37,742 bases of DNA, from positions 1 to 37,742 of the forward strand of contig JBDTMC010000014.1 in assembly GCA_039934475.1 (NCBI GenBank). The letters run 5' to 3'. The notes beneath the pieces were generated by a model. That model saw only the letters and a list, made by a program, of their open reading frames with translations, did not search any database and was not told the DNA's origin. The position numbers were made by a program, and so were the translations under genes. Every line of letters begins with the position of its first letter. Within the stretch, counting starts at the first letter, position 1. This document shows positions 14,696 through 22,682 of the stretch, piece after piece. The stretch is from JBDTMC01 sp039934475 (GTDB lineage: Bacteria; Acidobacteriota; Terriglobia; Bryobacterales; Bryobacteraceae).

Positions 14696-15181
14696 CTACA
14701 TTTTGTAGCGGCCGAGATCCTCGTCGTTGAGACCTTCCAGCCAGCGGCGCAACTCTTCGTTATCCACTTTGGTGTTGACGGAGTTCGCGGTTTTGGACGA
14801 CTTCAAGACAGCGTCTTCGACGAAGATAGGGCAATCGAGGCGAAGGGCGAGCGCCAAGGCATCGCTGGGGCGGGAGTCAACACTGATCAGTTCGCCGTCA
14901 CGCTCGAGCCAGATGAGCGCGTAAAACGTGTCGTCCTTGAGTTCGTTGACCACTACTTTGCGAACGCCGGTGTTGAGACCAAGGAGGAGGGTTTTGATGA
15001 GGTCGTGCGTCATGGGGCGGGGCGTAGAAACCTTTTCGATTTCAAGGGCGATCGCGTTGGCTTCGTAGATGCCCACCCAAATGGGGAGGATGGAGTTGCC
15101 GGAATTATCTTTGAGGATGACAATCGGCATATTGGTAACCGGATCCATCATCAGGCCGCGGATCTTCATTTCGACTTCCAT
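14696..15181 (-). CDS. Bifunctional nuclease (BFN, DUF151) family protein
   Basis: The 161-residue product covers the whole DUF151/BFN domain: MKIRGLMMDPVTNMPIVILK, then LPIWVGIYEANAIALEIE, then RPMTHDLIKTLL and the hallmark SVDSRPSDALALALR. Plant BFN members have DNase and RNase activity and bacterial members are common but little studied; the bacterial substrate is unknown. After the domain a tail of about 35 residues (SSKTANSVNTKVDNEELRRW) is rich in charged residues, as in UVR-like tails. The ATG at 15181 has GGGGGAAG close upstream. It begins 14 nt after the miaB stop, so it is probably co-transcribed with miaB. Confidence 0.88.
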   Translation of the reverse strand: MEVEMKIRGLMMDPVTNMPIVILKDNSGNSILPIWVGIYEANAIALEIEKVSTPRPMTHDLIKTLLLGLNTGVRKVVVNELKDDTFYALIWLERDGELISVDSRPSDALALALRLDCPIFVEDAVLKSSKTANSVNTKVDNEELRRWLEGLNDEDLGRYKM

Positions 15182-15195
15182 AACTTCCCCCTGAC

Positions 15196-16515
15196 CTACA
15201 TTAGAACAGATTCGCCCACGAGGGAATTGGGGCCGGCACGCGTCACACGCGCCTCGAGATAACCGCCGGAGAGATTCGCCGTGTCGCCCGCGGGGTGGGA
15301 GAAGTTCAGAGTTCGATTATGCGAGGTACGGCCGATCCATTGGCCGGTCGCTTTGTTGAACCCTTCTACATTCACTTCCTGCACCGTTCCGACGAGTTCG
15401 GAATTGCGAGCGATCTGAATACCGCGCTGCTTTTCCTGAAGGATGGTGAGGCGGCGGCTCTTTTCCTCTTCTGGAAGATGGTCGTCAAGGGCGAGGGCGG
15501 GCGTGTTAGGACGCCTGGAATACTTGAAACTGAAGACGGAATCGTATTGCACTTCGTCGAGCAGTTGGAGGGTCTGCTCGAAGTCAGCCTCGGTCTCTCC
15601 GCAGAAGCCGACAATGACGTCGGTGGTGATGGCGATGTTACGGTTAGCACGCTTCATCCACTCGATGCGGCGCATGTAGTCATCGCGTGTATAGAGCCTC
15701 TGCATGCGGCTAAGAACAGCGTTGGAACCGGACTGCACGGGAAGATGGACGTGGTTGCAGAGGTTCGGATTGCGGTCAATGGCGTCGATGATGTCCTTGG
15801 TGAAATCGCGCGGATGGGACGTGGTGAAGCGAACGCGGCGAATGCCGGAGACCTGGCCGACGGCGTCGAGCAATTGAGCGAACGTAAACCCGGCTGGCGA
15901 GGGGTCATGGTAGCTGTTTACGTTTTGGCCGAGGAGTTGGATTTCGGTATATCCGGCGGCGGCTAGGTCGCGGGTTTCGACGAGAACACTGTCACTGGTG
16001 CGGCTGCGCTCGGGTCCGCGGGTGAATGGAACTACACAGTAGGCGCAGGACTTATCGCACCCTTCGATGATGGTGATGTAGGCGCGGTAAGGATTATCGC
16101 GGCGCGTGAGAGGAGTCTCAAACGTATCTTCCGTATCGAGGCTGAGACCGGTGACCCGGCGATTGCCTGCTTCCAACTGAACCAGTAATTCAGGCAAGCG
16201 GGTGTAACTGGCAGAGCCAACCACCATGCTGACGTGCGGCGCCTTTTCAAAGATGCGCTCGCCTTCCTGTTGGGCGACGCAGCCGAGAACCGCGAATTTT
16301 TTGCCCTTGCCGGCATCGCGCTTGAATTGCTGAAGTCGGTGGAACACCTTTTGTTCCGCCTTGTCGCGGATACTGCATGTGTTGTAGAGGACAAGATCCG
16401 CCGCTTCGGGCGTATCGACTTTGGAGTAGCCCTCCGAAACCAGAGTGCCTATTACCTTTTCAGAGTCATGGGCATTCATCTGGCAGCCAAACGTTTCGAT
16501 GTAGAAGTTCTTCAT
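15196..16515 (-). CDS. miaB: tRNA (N6-dimethylallyladenosine(37)-C2)-methylthiotransferase MiaB
   Basis: The 439-residue product contains the three parts of MiaB. The N-terminal UPF0004 domain has the auxiliary cluster cysteines C11 (ETFGCQMN), C47 (YNTCSIRDKAE) and C79 (VLGCVAQQ). The radical SAM barrel has C153, C157 and C160 (GCDKSCAYC). A C-terminal TRAM domain follows (VNVEGFNKATGQWIGRTSHN and onward). MiaB adds a methylthio group at C2 of i6A37 in tRNAs that read codons beginning with U. The SxRDKAE phrase and the TxGCQMN start separate MiaB from the related MtaB and RimO. The length is normal. It is the first gene of a miaB-bfn-orf99 transcript and divergent from the che operon. Confidence 0.95.
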   Translation of the reverse strand: MKNFYIETFGCQMNAHDSEKVIGTLVSEGYSKVDTPEAADLVLYNTCSIRDKAEQKVFHRLQQFKRDAGKGKKFAVLGCVAQQEGERIFEKAPHVSMVVGSASYTRLPELLVQLEAGNRRVTGLSLDTEDTFETPLTRRDNPYRAYITIIEGCDKSCAYCVVPFTRGPERSRTSDSVLVETRDLAAAGYTEIQLLGQNVNSYHDPSPAGFTFAQLLDAVGQVSGIRRVRFTTSHPRDFTKDIIDAIDRNPNLCNHVHLPVQSGSNAVLSRMQRLYTRDDYMRRIEWMKRANRNIAITTDVIVGFCGETEADFEQTLQLLDEVQYDSVFSFKYSRRPNTPALALDDHLPEEEKSRRLTILQEKQRGIQIARNSELVGTVQEVNVEGFNKATGQWIGRTSHNRTLNFSHPAGDTANLSGGYLEARVTRAGPNSLVGESVLM

Positions 16516-16539
16516 GTGCCCCAGCGCGTCGCTTCTTTT

Positions 16540-16545
16540 ATTATA
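16540..16545 (-). promoter_or_regulatory. -10 box (TATAAT) upstream of miaB
   Basis: A perfect TATAAT on the minus strand stands 24 nt before the miaB ATG, where transcription would begin near 16533. No convincing -35 box is found at 16-18 nt. Confidence 0.45.
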
Positions 16546-16562
16546 GGCGGCGCGCAGGACCC

Positions 16563-16590
16563 TAAAGTCCAGAGTCGAAACTCTCGATAA
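16563..16590 (+). promoter_or_regulatory. Candidate sigma-28 (FliA-type) promoter of the che operon
   Basis: TAAAG (16563-16567) and CGATAA (16585-16590) resemble the FliA consensus TAAAGTTT-N11-GCCGATAA: all five bases of TAAAG and the last six of the -10 box match. The spacer is one nucleotide longer than in the enteric consensus. Transcription would start about 50 nt before cheW. FliA-class sigma factors normally drive motility and chemotaxis genes, so the site fits its place. Confidence 0.45.
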
Positions 16591-16646
16591 GGAACCTGAG
16601 GGTAGAACCGCACTCCGAGCGTCGGTGGCGTCCCTCGGGAGGCATT

Positions 16647-17177
16647 ATGGCAGCGACGATGACAGAAGCTCCAGCAGCGGGTAACGAGAGCGCCAAAACC
16701 GATATTCTTGCTGGAAAATACTTGACGTTTCGCCTGGGACGCGAGGAATTCGCGATTCAGGTACTGAAAGTCAGGGAAATCATGGGGATCGAGGAGATCA
16801 CCGCGGTACCACAGACCCCTTCGTATGTAAAGGGTGTCATTAACCTCCGGGGCAAAGTGATCCCGGTTGTCGACCTTCGCCTGAAGTTCGGCCTGCCGGA
16901 ACTGGAATACACGCAGCGAACGTGCATCATTGTGGTTCAGGTGAAGACCGGCAGCACTGCAACCCTGATGGGGATCGTCGTTGACGGCGTTTCAGAAGTT
17001 CTGAATATCGCCGGCGCGGACATCGAGAACACACCCGAATTTGGCAATGGCGTTGCCACCCCGTATTTGATGGGGATGGCGAAGATCAAGGGGAAAGTGA
17101 AGATTCTGCTCGATATCAATCAAGTGCTGACGAGCCAGGAACTGTACGGCCTTGATTCCCTGTTAAGTGAGAACTAG
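16647..17177 (+). CDS. cheW: Chemotaxis coupling protein CheW
   Basis: The 176-residue product is a single CheW domain after a 20-residue Ala/Thr-rich start. Typical phrases are YLTFRLGREEFAIQVLKVRE, VPQTPSYVKGVINLRGKVIP and VVDLRLKFGLP. CheW couples chemoreceptors to the kinase CheA in cytoplasmic arrays. The ATG follows CGGGAGGCATT, a strong ribosome site. It is the first gene of the plus-strand chemosensory operon and lies 35 nt before the receptor gene. Confidence 0.94.
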   Translation: MAATMTEAPAAGNESAKTDILAGKYLTFRLGREEFAIQVLKVREIMGIEEITAVPQTPSYVKGVINLRGKVIPVVDLRLKFGLPELEYTQRTCIIVVQVKTGSTATLMGIVVDGVSEVLNIAGADIENTPEFGNGVATPYLMGMAKIKGKVKILLDINQVLTSQELYGLDSLLSEN

Positions 17178-17212
17178 TTAGAGGGCCACATTGGCCGAGG
17201 AGACGTTTCTAA

Positions 17213-18841
17213 ATGCAAAAGTCCTGGACAATCTCACGCAAGCTTTACGCCTGCTTTTTTGGGCTGCTCGCCGCAGTGGCCGCTTTGAGCTATTTCGGAA
17301 TCAGCTCGATTGGAACGCTGGATCAGCGCTTGACACGCATGGCCGACATTTCAATTCACGAAGTGGACGATTTGGGTAATTTCGATAAAGCGCAGGCAAT
17401 GATGCTGGCGTCCCAGCGGGCCGTATTGCTGTATACCTTCCTGAAGGAACCAGACCGCGTAGAGAAGAGCAAGGCTGCATTTGAAGCGAGCGTTGACGTT
17501 GCACAACAGACTCTGGACAAGATGCGCCCGCTGCTACACAGTCCGGAGGCGCACAAATACCACGGCGACCTGGGCACTTTGCTCAGTTCGTGGAAAAGCG
17601 AGTTTCCGGCCGTCAGTGCTTTGGCTGCGGCGGGCAATATCGATGGCGCCGCGAAACTGGCCAATGAGAAGATCATCCCCACGCAGGTGAAGATGACTGC
17701 GGTGACTACCGAGTTTGGGGAATTCATCAACAGGCAGGTGGCCGCTGACGCCGTCGAGGCGAAGAGCAAAGCTTCTGTGAGCATGACGGCGACGTGGGTT
17801 CTCATCTTCGTCGCGCTCGGCGTGGCCGTACCAGGATTCATCGTCGTGCGGTGGGTGGGGGTTCAGCTGACAGCGATCGCCGGTGAGTTGGGTCAAGGAG
17901 CCGGCCAGGTGGCTTCGGCCTCAGGACAGGTTTCGTCGGCTAGCCAGTCACTGGCTCAGGGCGCATCCGAGCAGGCAGCCTCACTGGAGGAGACATCGGC
18001 AAGCACCGAAGAACTCACATCGATGACGAAGAAGAACGCGGAGAATTCCAGTTGCGCCGCGGACGTGATGGGTGAAGTGGACCGTAAAGTCGGCGAAGCG
18101 AATACAACGCTCGGCGAAATGGTTGTTTCGATGCGGGAGATCAACACGTCGAGCGACAAGATCGCCAAGATCATCAAGGTTATCGATGAGATCGCATTCC
18201 AGACCAATATTCTCGCTCTGAATGCCGCAGTGGAAGCGGCGCGGGCCGGAGAGGCGGGCATGGGGTTCGCGGTGGTGGCCGACGAGGTACGCAATCTCGC
18301 ACAGCGCTGCGCCCAGGCGGCCAAGGACACGGCGGCTCTGATCGAAGAGTCGATTTCGAAGTCCAACGAGGGTAGGCAAAAGTTGGAGCAGGTAACGGGG
18401 GCAATCGGCGGCATTACCGTGAGCGCGCAAAAGGTGAAGACGCTGGTGGACGAAGTTAATCTGGGAAGCCAGGAGCAAGCCAAGGGGATCGATCAAATCG
18501 GACTCGCGTTGACGCAGATGCAGCAAGTGACACAGAAAAATGCTGCGACCGCCGAGGAAAGCGCATCGGCCAGTGAAGAGATGAGTTCGCAAGCCGAGGT
18601 GCTGCGTTCTCTGGTGGACCGCCTGCAAAGTATGGTGGGACAGCAGGAGCACGTTCGTGGAGGGGGGGTACCGTCTTTGCCGAAGAATCGGGTGGCGAGG
18701 TCGGGGGCGGCCAAACCACTGCATGCATCAAGCAAGGCCGTTGGGTACAAGTCGCCGGCAGGGTCACAGCAAGCGGCTCATCCAGTTGCCCATGGAGGCA
18801 AGGATGCCTTCCCGCTGGACGATGACTTTCGAGAGTTCTAG
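17213..18841 (+). CDS. Methyl-accepting chemotaxis protein with 4HB sensor, no visible HAMP, CheR-docking tail
   Basis: The 542-residue receptor has TM1 at about 11-30, a helical periplasmic sensor of the four-helix-bundle type (31-190) and TM2 at about 193-213. TM2 runs straight into the methylation and signalling helices (from about 216) without a recognisable HAMP domain. The hairpin tip is intact at 325-365 (IDEIAFQTNILALNAAVEAA then GMGFAVVADEVRNLAQR). After residue about 475 comes a flexible Gly/Ala/Ser/His-rich tail of roughly 65 residues ending in DDDFREF. The last five residues fit the aromatic-x-x-aromatic form of the CheR/CheB docking pentapeptide (NWETF type). The ATG at 17213 has GAGGAG about 10 nt upstream. 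Its ligand is unknown. Confidence 0.92.
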   Translation: MQKSWTISRKLYACFFGLLAAVAALSYFGISSIGTLDQRLTRMADISIHEVDDLGNFDKAQAMMLASQRAVLLYTFLKEPDRVEKSKAAFEASVDVAQQTLDKMRPLLHSPEAHKYHGDLGTLLSSWKSEFPAVSALAAAGNIDGAAKLANEKIIPTQVKMTAVTTEFGEFINRQVAADAVEAKSKASVSMTATWVLIFVALGVAVPGFIVVRWVGVQLTAIAGELGQGAGQVASASGQVSSASQSLAQGASEQAASLEETSASTEELTSMTKKNAENSSCAADVMGEVDRKVGEANTTLGEMVVSMREINTSSDKIAKIIKVIDEIAFQTNILALNAAVEAARAGEAGMGFAVVADEVRNLAQRCAQAAKDTAALIEESISKSNEGRQKLEQVTGAIGGITVSAQKVKTLVDEVNLGSQEQAKGIDQIGLALTQMQQVTQKNAATAEESASASEEMSSQAEVLRSLVDRLQSMVGQQEHVRGGGVPSLPKNRVARSGAAKPLHASSKAVGYKSPAGSQQAAHPVAHGGKDAFPLDDDFREF

Positions 18842-18867
18842 GCGAGATGGTCCGGACGGAGGAATCC

Positions 18868-20253
18868 ATGTCTCAACGTGATCATAGCGTGGAGCCACCA
18901 GACATAGCGAAGCTCGTGGACCGGTTGGCGCTCGACCTTGTGCTAACAGAAGGCCCTCCTGAGTCGGGGCCGCCTCGGGTGGCGGCTTCCCTCATCGCGA
19001 TTCGAGAGGCCGCCCAGGCTGGAGGATATGCCGAGGTGGCAGAGCTCAGCACGTCTTTGCTTGCGCCTGTGGGCCAGGTGGTTGAGGGGGCGCTGGGCTG
19101 GGATGCCATAGAGGATACCGTTCAATCTGGTCTTGCCGAATTGCAGAGAGCTATTGCCGCTGCGGGGAAGGCGCCGGTGGCCGCAGCGCCACTCAGCCTA
19201 CAGGACGATCCGGAGTTGTTGAGCGATTTCGTTCTCGAGGCAAGCGACCACATCACTTCGATTGAAACGAACGTCCTCATTTTGGAGCGGGAGCCGCTGA
19301 ACACGGATGCGATTCACTCGGTATTCCGCAGTTTTCACACGGTTAAGGGACTTGCCGGATTTCTCGAGTTTCAGGACATCCGTGAGGTGGCGCATGAAGT
19401 CGAAACGGTGTTGGACCTCGCGCGAAACAATGAAATTTCGATCACTCCGGCAGTGATCGATACGGTGTTGTCCAGTACAGATTACCTGAAGCTGTGGGTG
19501 GAGTCTCTTCAAATTCGATTGAGCGGAAAGGTATTTCAGGTACCTCTGTTCCCGCACCGTCTAGTGGCTCAGATCCGGGAGTTGCGCCCTGCCGGGGAGA
19601 CGAACGAGATTCCTGAGAAAGCTGTGTCCGTGCCGCAACCCGCCGCGAGTACGGATTCGCTCGAAGCAGTGCCAGAAGTAGGCGAGCCGGCGAAGCGAGT
19701 GCGTGCAGGAGAAGCACGAACGGTAAAGGTGGACACGGCAAAACTCGACTCTCTGGTGGATATGGTGGGCGAGATGGTGATCGCCCAATCTTTGGTGCGT
19801 CATGACCCGGACCTCGCGGGTGTCCGGACGCCGCGGTTGCTTCGTAACCTATCGCAACTAGCGCGAACTACGGACGAATTGCAGAAGACGGCAATGTCGA
19901 TGCGGATGGTTCCGATCGGCCAGTTGTTTCAGAAAATGCAGCGACTGACGCGGGATCTGGCGCGCAAGTCCAACAAGCAAGTAGAAATGCAGACAGCGGG
20001 AGAGGATACGGAGCTCGACCGTAACCTGGTCGAGGAACTGGCCGATCCGATGATGCACATGATTCGCAACGCAGTGGATCATGGCCTAGAACCCGCCGAC
20101 GAGAGAGTCGCGGCGGGCAAGCCGCAAATGGGACGCGTTCGGCTCACAGCTACTCACCAGGCGGGGCACATCGTGATCGAGTTGTCCGATGACGGCCGTG
20201 GTCTGAACAAAAGAGCGGATCCTTCGCAAGGCACGGGAGAAGGGTCTGATTGA
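18868..20253 (+). CDS. cheA: Chemotaxis histidine kinase CheA, 5' part (frameshifted)
   Basis: This frame encodes 461 residues of CheA and then runs out of frame. It starts at ATG 18868, behind a strong GGAGGA site. It has a helical N-terminal region (1-100), an Hpt/P1 domain with phospho-acceptor H147 (FRSFHTVKGLAGFLEF), a linker with no clear P2 domain, the P3 dimerisation helices (VDTAKLDSLVDMVGEMVIAQ) and the first half of the P4 ATPase domain. The N box (HMIRNAVDHGLEP) and the start of G1 (SDDGRGLNK) are present. After AAA 20209-20211 one extra A shifts the frame: the next codons give a foreign 14-residue tail ending at TGA 20251. The rest of CheA continues in the neighbouring frame. Either the gene is broken, a recoding event occurs, or the base is an assembly error. 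Confidence 0.9.
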   Translation: MSQRDHSVEPPDIAKLVDRLALDLVLTEGPPESGPPRVAASLIAIREAAQAGGYAEVAELSTSLLAPVGQVVEGALGWDAIEDTVQSGLAELQRAIAAAGKAPVAAAPLSLQDDPELLSDFVLEASDHITSIETNVLILEREPLNTDAIHSVFRSFHTVKGLAGFLEFQDIREVAHEVETVLDLARNNEISITPAVIDTVLSSTDYLKLWVESLQIRLSGKVFQVPLFPHRLVAQIRELRPAGETNEIPEKAVSVPQPAASTDSLEAVPEVGEPAKRVRAGEARTVKVDTAKLDSLVDMVGEMVIAQSLVRHDPDLAGVRTPRLLRNLSQLARTTDELQKTAMSMRMVPIGQLFQKMQRLTRDLARKSNKQVEMQTAGEDTELDRNLVEELADPMMHMIRNAVDHGLEPADERVAAGKPQMGRVRLTATHQAGHIVIELSDDGRGLNKRADPSQGTGEGSD

Positions 20254-20887
20254 ACCATTAGCCATCCTCTCGGACTTCGATATTTACAATCTGATTTTCC
20301 GGCCAGGCTTCTCGACGGCGGAAAAGGTAACGGACGTCAGCGGACGCGGGGTCGGAATGGACGTCGTCCGAAAACAACTGCAGAAGCTGCGCGGGCGGGT
20401 GGAGATCAAATCGGCGCCGGGCGAAGGCACGACATTCACCATGAAGCTCCCGTTAACACTAGCCATCATCGACGGACTGGTGGTGGGGGTAGGGGGCGAA
20501 CGGTACATCGTGCCGCTATTTTCGGTACGAGAAGTTCTGCGGCCAACGCCGGAGATGATCACAACAGTAGAAGGGCGAGCCGAGATGGCGTTGGTACGCG
20601 ATCGGCTGATGCCGGTAATCCGGCTGCATCGGCGATTCCGTATCAAGCCTCGATCCGAAGACCCTTGCGAGGGAGTTCTGGTGATCTCCGAGAACGCCGG
20701 GCGATGCTTCGGCTTGATGGTAGACGAACTGATCGGGAAGCAGGAAGTGGTTATCAAGAACCTCGGCGAGAGTTTGAAGAATATTCAGGGTGTGGCCGGA
20801 GGCGCCATCCTGGGCGACGGAAGGGTGGGATTGGTCCTAGATGTCGACGGAATCTTCGGGGTACGCGAGGATCCGACCCATGGTTAG
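20213..20887 (+). CDS. cheA: Chemotaxis histidine kinase CheA, 3' part (second half of P4 plus P5)
   Basis: This is the continuation of cheA in the +1 frame, open from GAG 20213, where homology resumes at once with ERILRKAREKGLIEPLAI. It covers the rest of the ATPase domain: VSGRGVGMDVVRKQLQKL is the G2-type box and APGEGTTFTMKLPLTLAI the closing box. The CheW-like P5 domain follows (GERYIVPLFSVREVLRP to the end). The first ATG in this frame is 20357, but that would start inside the ATPase fold, so an independent functional gene is unlikely. Removing one A from 20209-20212 joins both parts into one 672-residue CheA of ordinary length. The stop TAG overlaps the cheR start by 8 nt. Confidence 0.85.
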   Translation, partial: ERILRKAREKGLIEPLAILSDFDIYNLIFRPGFSTAEKVTDVSGRGVGMDVVRKQLQKLRGRVEIKSAPGEGTTFTMKLPLTLAIIDGLVVGVGGERYIVPLFSVREVLRPTPEMITTVEGRAEMALVRDRLMPVIRLHRRFRIKPRSEDPCEGVLVISENAGRCFGLMVDELIGKQEVVIKNLGESLKNIQGVAGGAILGDGRVGLVLDVDGIFGVREDPTHG

Positions 20888-21740
20888 TCAAAAGCACGAG
20901 ACTGCCGCTGAGTGCGTCGAAGTCCGGGCCTTGACGGGAGGTGAATTCGACAAGATTGCGGCGCTCGCTTACGAGAAGTTCGGATTGGAACTGAAGAAAG
21001 GCAAAGAAGATCTGGTCTCAGCCCGGCTCGGAAAGCAGATCCGCGCCGGCTCATTCCGCAGCTTTAGCGACTACTACGACCATCTGGTTGGGGATCGAAC
21101 GGGAGAGTCATTGATCAGCATGATCGATGCTTTGACGACGAATCACACGAGCTTCTACCGGGAAAAGGCGCATTTCGATTTCCTGACGGGTGAGGTACTC
21201 CCGCTCTGGAAAAGCAAAGCTCAGATCCGTATCTGGAGTGCGGCCTGCTCTTCAGGGGAGGAGCCATACACGATTCTCATGACGTTGGGGGAAGCACTGG
21301 GGCAATCGGGCCTGGAGCGGGTGGAAGTGTTTGCCACCGACATCTCGACTCGGGTTCTCGAGATGGCACAGAGGGCAGTATATCCGGATGAACGGTTTCG
21401 CGACGTACCGAGATCGTTGTTGTCGCGGTATCTACTCCGTGGCGAGGGCAAAGCGGCGGGCCATTATCGAGTGAAGCCGAGTCTGGTTAGTCGCGTCCAG
21501 TTCCAGCGCATGAATCTGATAGAACGGTTTCCCACTTTACCCTTGTTCGACGTCATCTTTTGCCGCAACGTGATGATCTATTTTGACCGGGAAACGCAAC
21601 AGACGTTGGTGAACCGGTTGGCGGGATACCTGGAGCCAGGAGGTTACCTGTTCATCGGCCATGCAGAGAGTCTAACCGGCATCGAGCACGGGCTCGAATA
21701 CATTAGACCGGCGATTTACCGCAGAAAGTCCACTCGCTAA
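20880..21740 (+). CDS. cheR: Chemoreceptor glutamate methyltransferase CheR
   Basis: The 286-residue product has the N-terminal helical CheR domain (FDKIAALAYEKFGLELKKGK; DALTTNHTSFYRE) and the SAM-binding Rossmann domain (IRIWSAACSSGEEPYTILM; DVIFCRNVMIYFD). The insert SRYLLRGEGKAAGHYRVKP corresponds to the beta subdomain that grips the receptor pentapeptide, in line with the FREF tail of the neighbouring receptor. It transfers methyl groups to receptor glutamates. I chose ATG 20880, which overlaps the cheA stop and has GAGG 9 nt upstream; a longer frame begins inside cheA. Confidence 0.93.
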   Translation: MVSQKHETAAECVEVRALTGGEFDKIAALAYEKFGLELKKGKEDLVSARLGKQIRAGSFRSFSDYYDHLVGDRTGESLISMIDALTTNHTSFYREKAHFDFLTGEVLPLWKSKAQIRIWSAACSSGEEPYTILMTLGEALGQSGLERVEVFATDISTRVLEMAQRAVYPDERFRDVPRSLLSRYLLRGEGKAAGHYRVKPSLVSRVQFQRMNLIERFPTLPLFDVIFCRNVMIYFDRETQQTLVNRLAGYLEPGGYLFIGHAESLTGIEHGLEYIRPAIYRRKSTR

Positions 21741-21777
21741 CACGGTGGACATATGTGGTTAAGAGAGGACGAAGGCT

Positions 21778-22311
21778 ATGAATCTTTGTGTTGTGGGAAT
21801 GGCCGATTGCGGTTTCAGCGTCAAGCCCGATGAAGTACTGGTGACCTACGCTCTCGGCTCATGCATTGCGGTGGCGATTCACGATCCCGTGTCCAAAGTG
21901 GGGGGCCTGCTGCACTACATGCTACCGGAATGCTCGATTGATCAGGACAAGGCGAGGCAACGCCCCTATATGTTTGCGGACAGTGGAATCCCACTGCTGT
22001 TCCAGAAAGCCTATGCCTTAGGGGCGCAAAAGCGCCGCATCGTGGTGCGAGTGGCCGGTGGCGCCCAGGTAATGGATGACAACGGGGTGTTCAATATTGG
22101 CCGCCGCAATTACCTGGCTCTGCGAAAGATCCTCTGGAAGGCAGGGGTATTGATCGAAGCTGAAGAGGTGGGGGGCAATGCGTCGCGAACCGTCCGTCTA
22201 GAAATAGGAACCGGGCGATTTTGGATTCGGGGAAGTGGGGAATCGGAGCGGGAGATTCGCGTTGGACCGCTGAATGCGGCGGAAGGAGTGGCAGCATGGC
22301 GTACTCGGTAA
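21778..22311 (+). CDS. cheD: Chemoreceptor glutamine deamidase CheD
   Basis: The 177-residue product matches CheD. The catalytic triad residues are at the expected spacing: T23 and C29 in VTYALGSCIAVAI and H46 in GGLLHYMLP, a constant shift of two from T. maritima CheD (T21, C27, H44). The pattern AGGAQVMDDNGVFNIGRRN is also typical. CheD converts receptor Gln residues to Glu and in some species binds CheC. The C-terminal tail (about 155-177) is longer than in minimal CheD proteins. The gene lies 37 nt after cheR and its 3' end overlaps the response regulator gene by 16 nt. Confidence 0.93.
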   Translation: MNLCVVGMADCGFSVKPDEVLVTYALGSCIAVAIHDPVSKVGGLLHYMLPECSIDQDKARQRPYMFADSGIPLLFQKAYALGAQKRRIVVRVAGGAQVMDDNGVFNIGRRNYLALRKILWKAGVLIEAEEVGGNASRTVRLEIGTGRFWIRGSGESEREIRVGPLNAAEGVAAWRTR

Positions 22312-22682
22312 TGATCGTAGATGACTCTCCGGCCATGCGCAAATTCATGCGCCGGGTGATGGAGCTAACCGGCATAGACACGTCGGAGTACCGGGAGGCA
22401 GGCAACGGGCGGGAGGCACTCGATCAGTTGCGGCAGAAAAGAGTAGATCTCATTCTGACGGACATTAACATGCCTCTGATGAATGGCCAACAACTCATTG
22501 AGAGCTTGGATGCCGATCCGGACTTGCGTGACATTCCGGTGGTTGTGGTCTCAACGGATGGGAGCGCAAGCCGGGTACAGCGGATGCTGGATCTTGGCGC
22601 CAAAGGTTACGTAACTAAACCATTCCAACCGGAGAATTTGCGGGAGGAGTTGGAGCGGGTCCTGGAGGAAGCCGATGCTTGA
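22296..22682 (+). CDS. CheY-like response regulator
   Basis: The 128-residue product is a single receiver domain. The acidic pair D9-D10 (MIVDDSPAMRKFM), phospho-acceptor D56 (DLILTDINMPLMNG), the switch Ser/Thr (VVVSTDGS) and the Lys in KGYVTKPF are all present. With no output domain it is a CheY-type protein, phosphorylated by CheA. I chose ATG 22296 because GGAAGGAG stands upstream and the domain begins there; earlier in-frame codons lie inside cheD. It overlaps cheX by 8 nt at its end. Confidence 0.92.
   Translation: MAYSVMIVDDSPAMRKFMRRVMELTGIDTSEYREAGNGREALDQLRQKRVDLILTDINMPLMNGQQLIESLDADPDLRDIPVVVVSTDGSASRVQRMLDLGAKGYVTKPFQPENLREELERVLEEADA

Noticed and set aside
20209..20215. Programmed -1 frameshift signal in cheA
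   Set aside because: The homologous continuation is in the +1 frame, and the site C-AAA-AGA is not a canonical -1 slippery heptamer. A mutation or read error in the A run is more likely.
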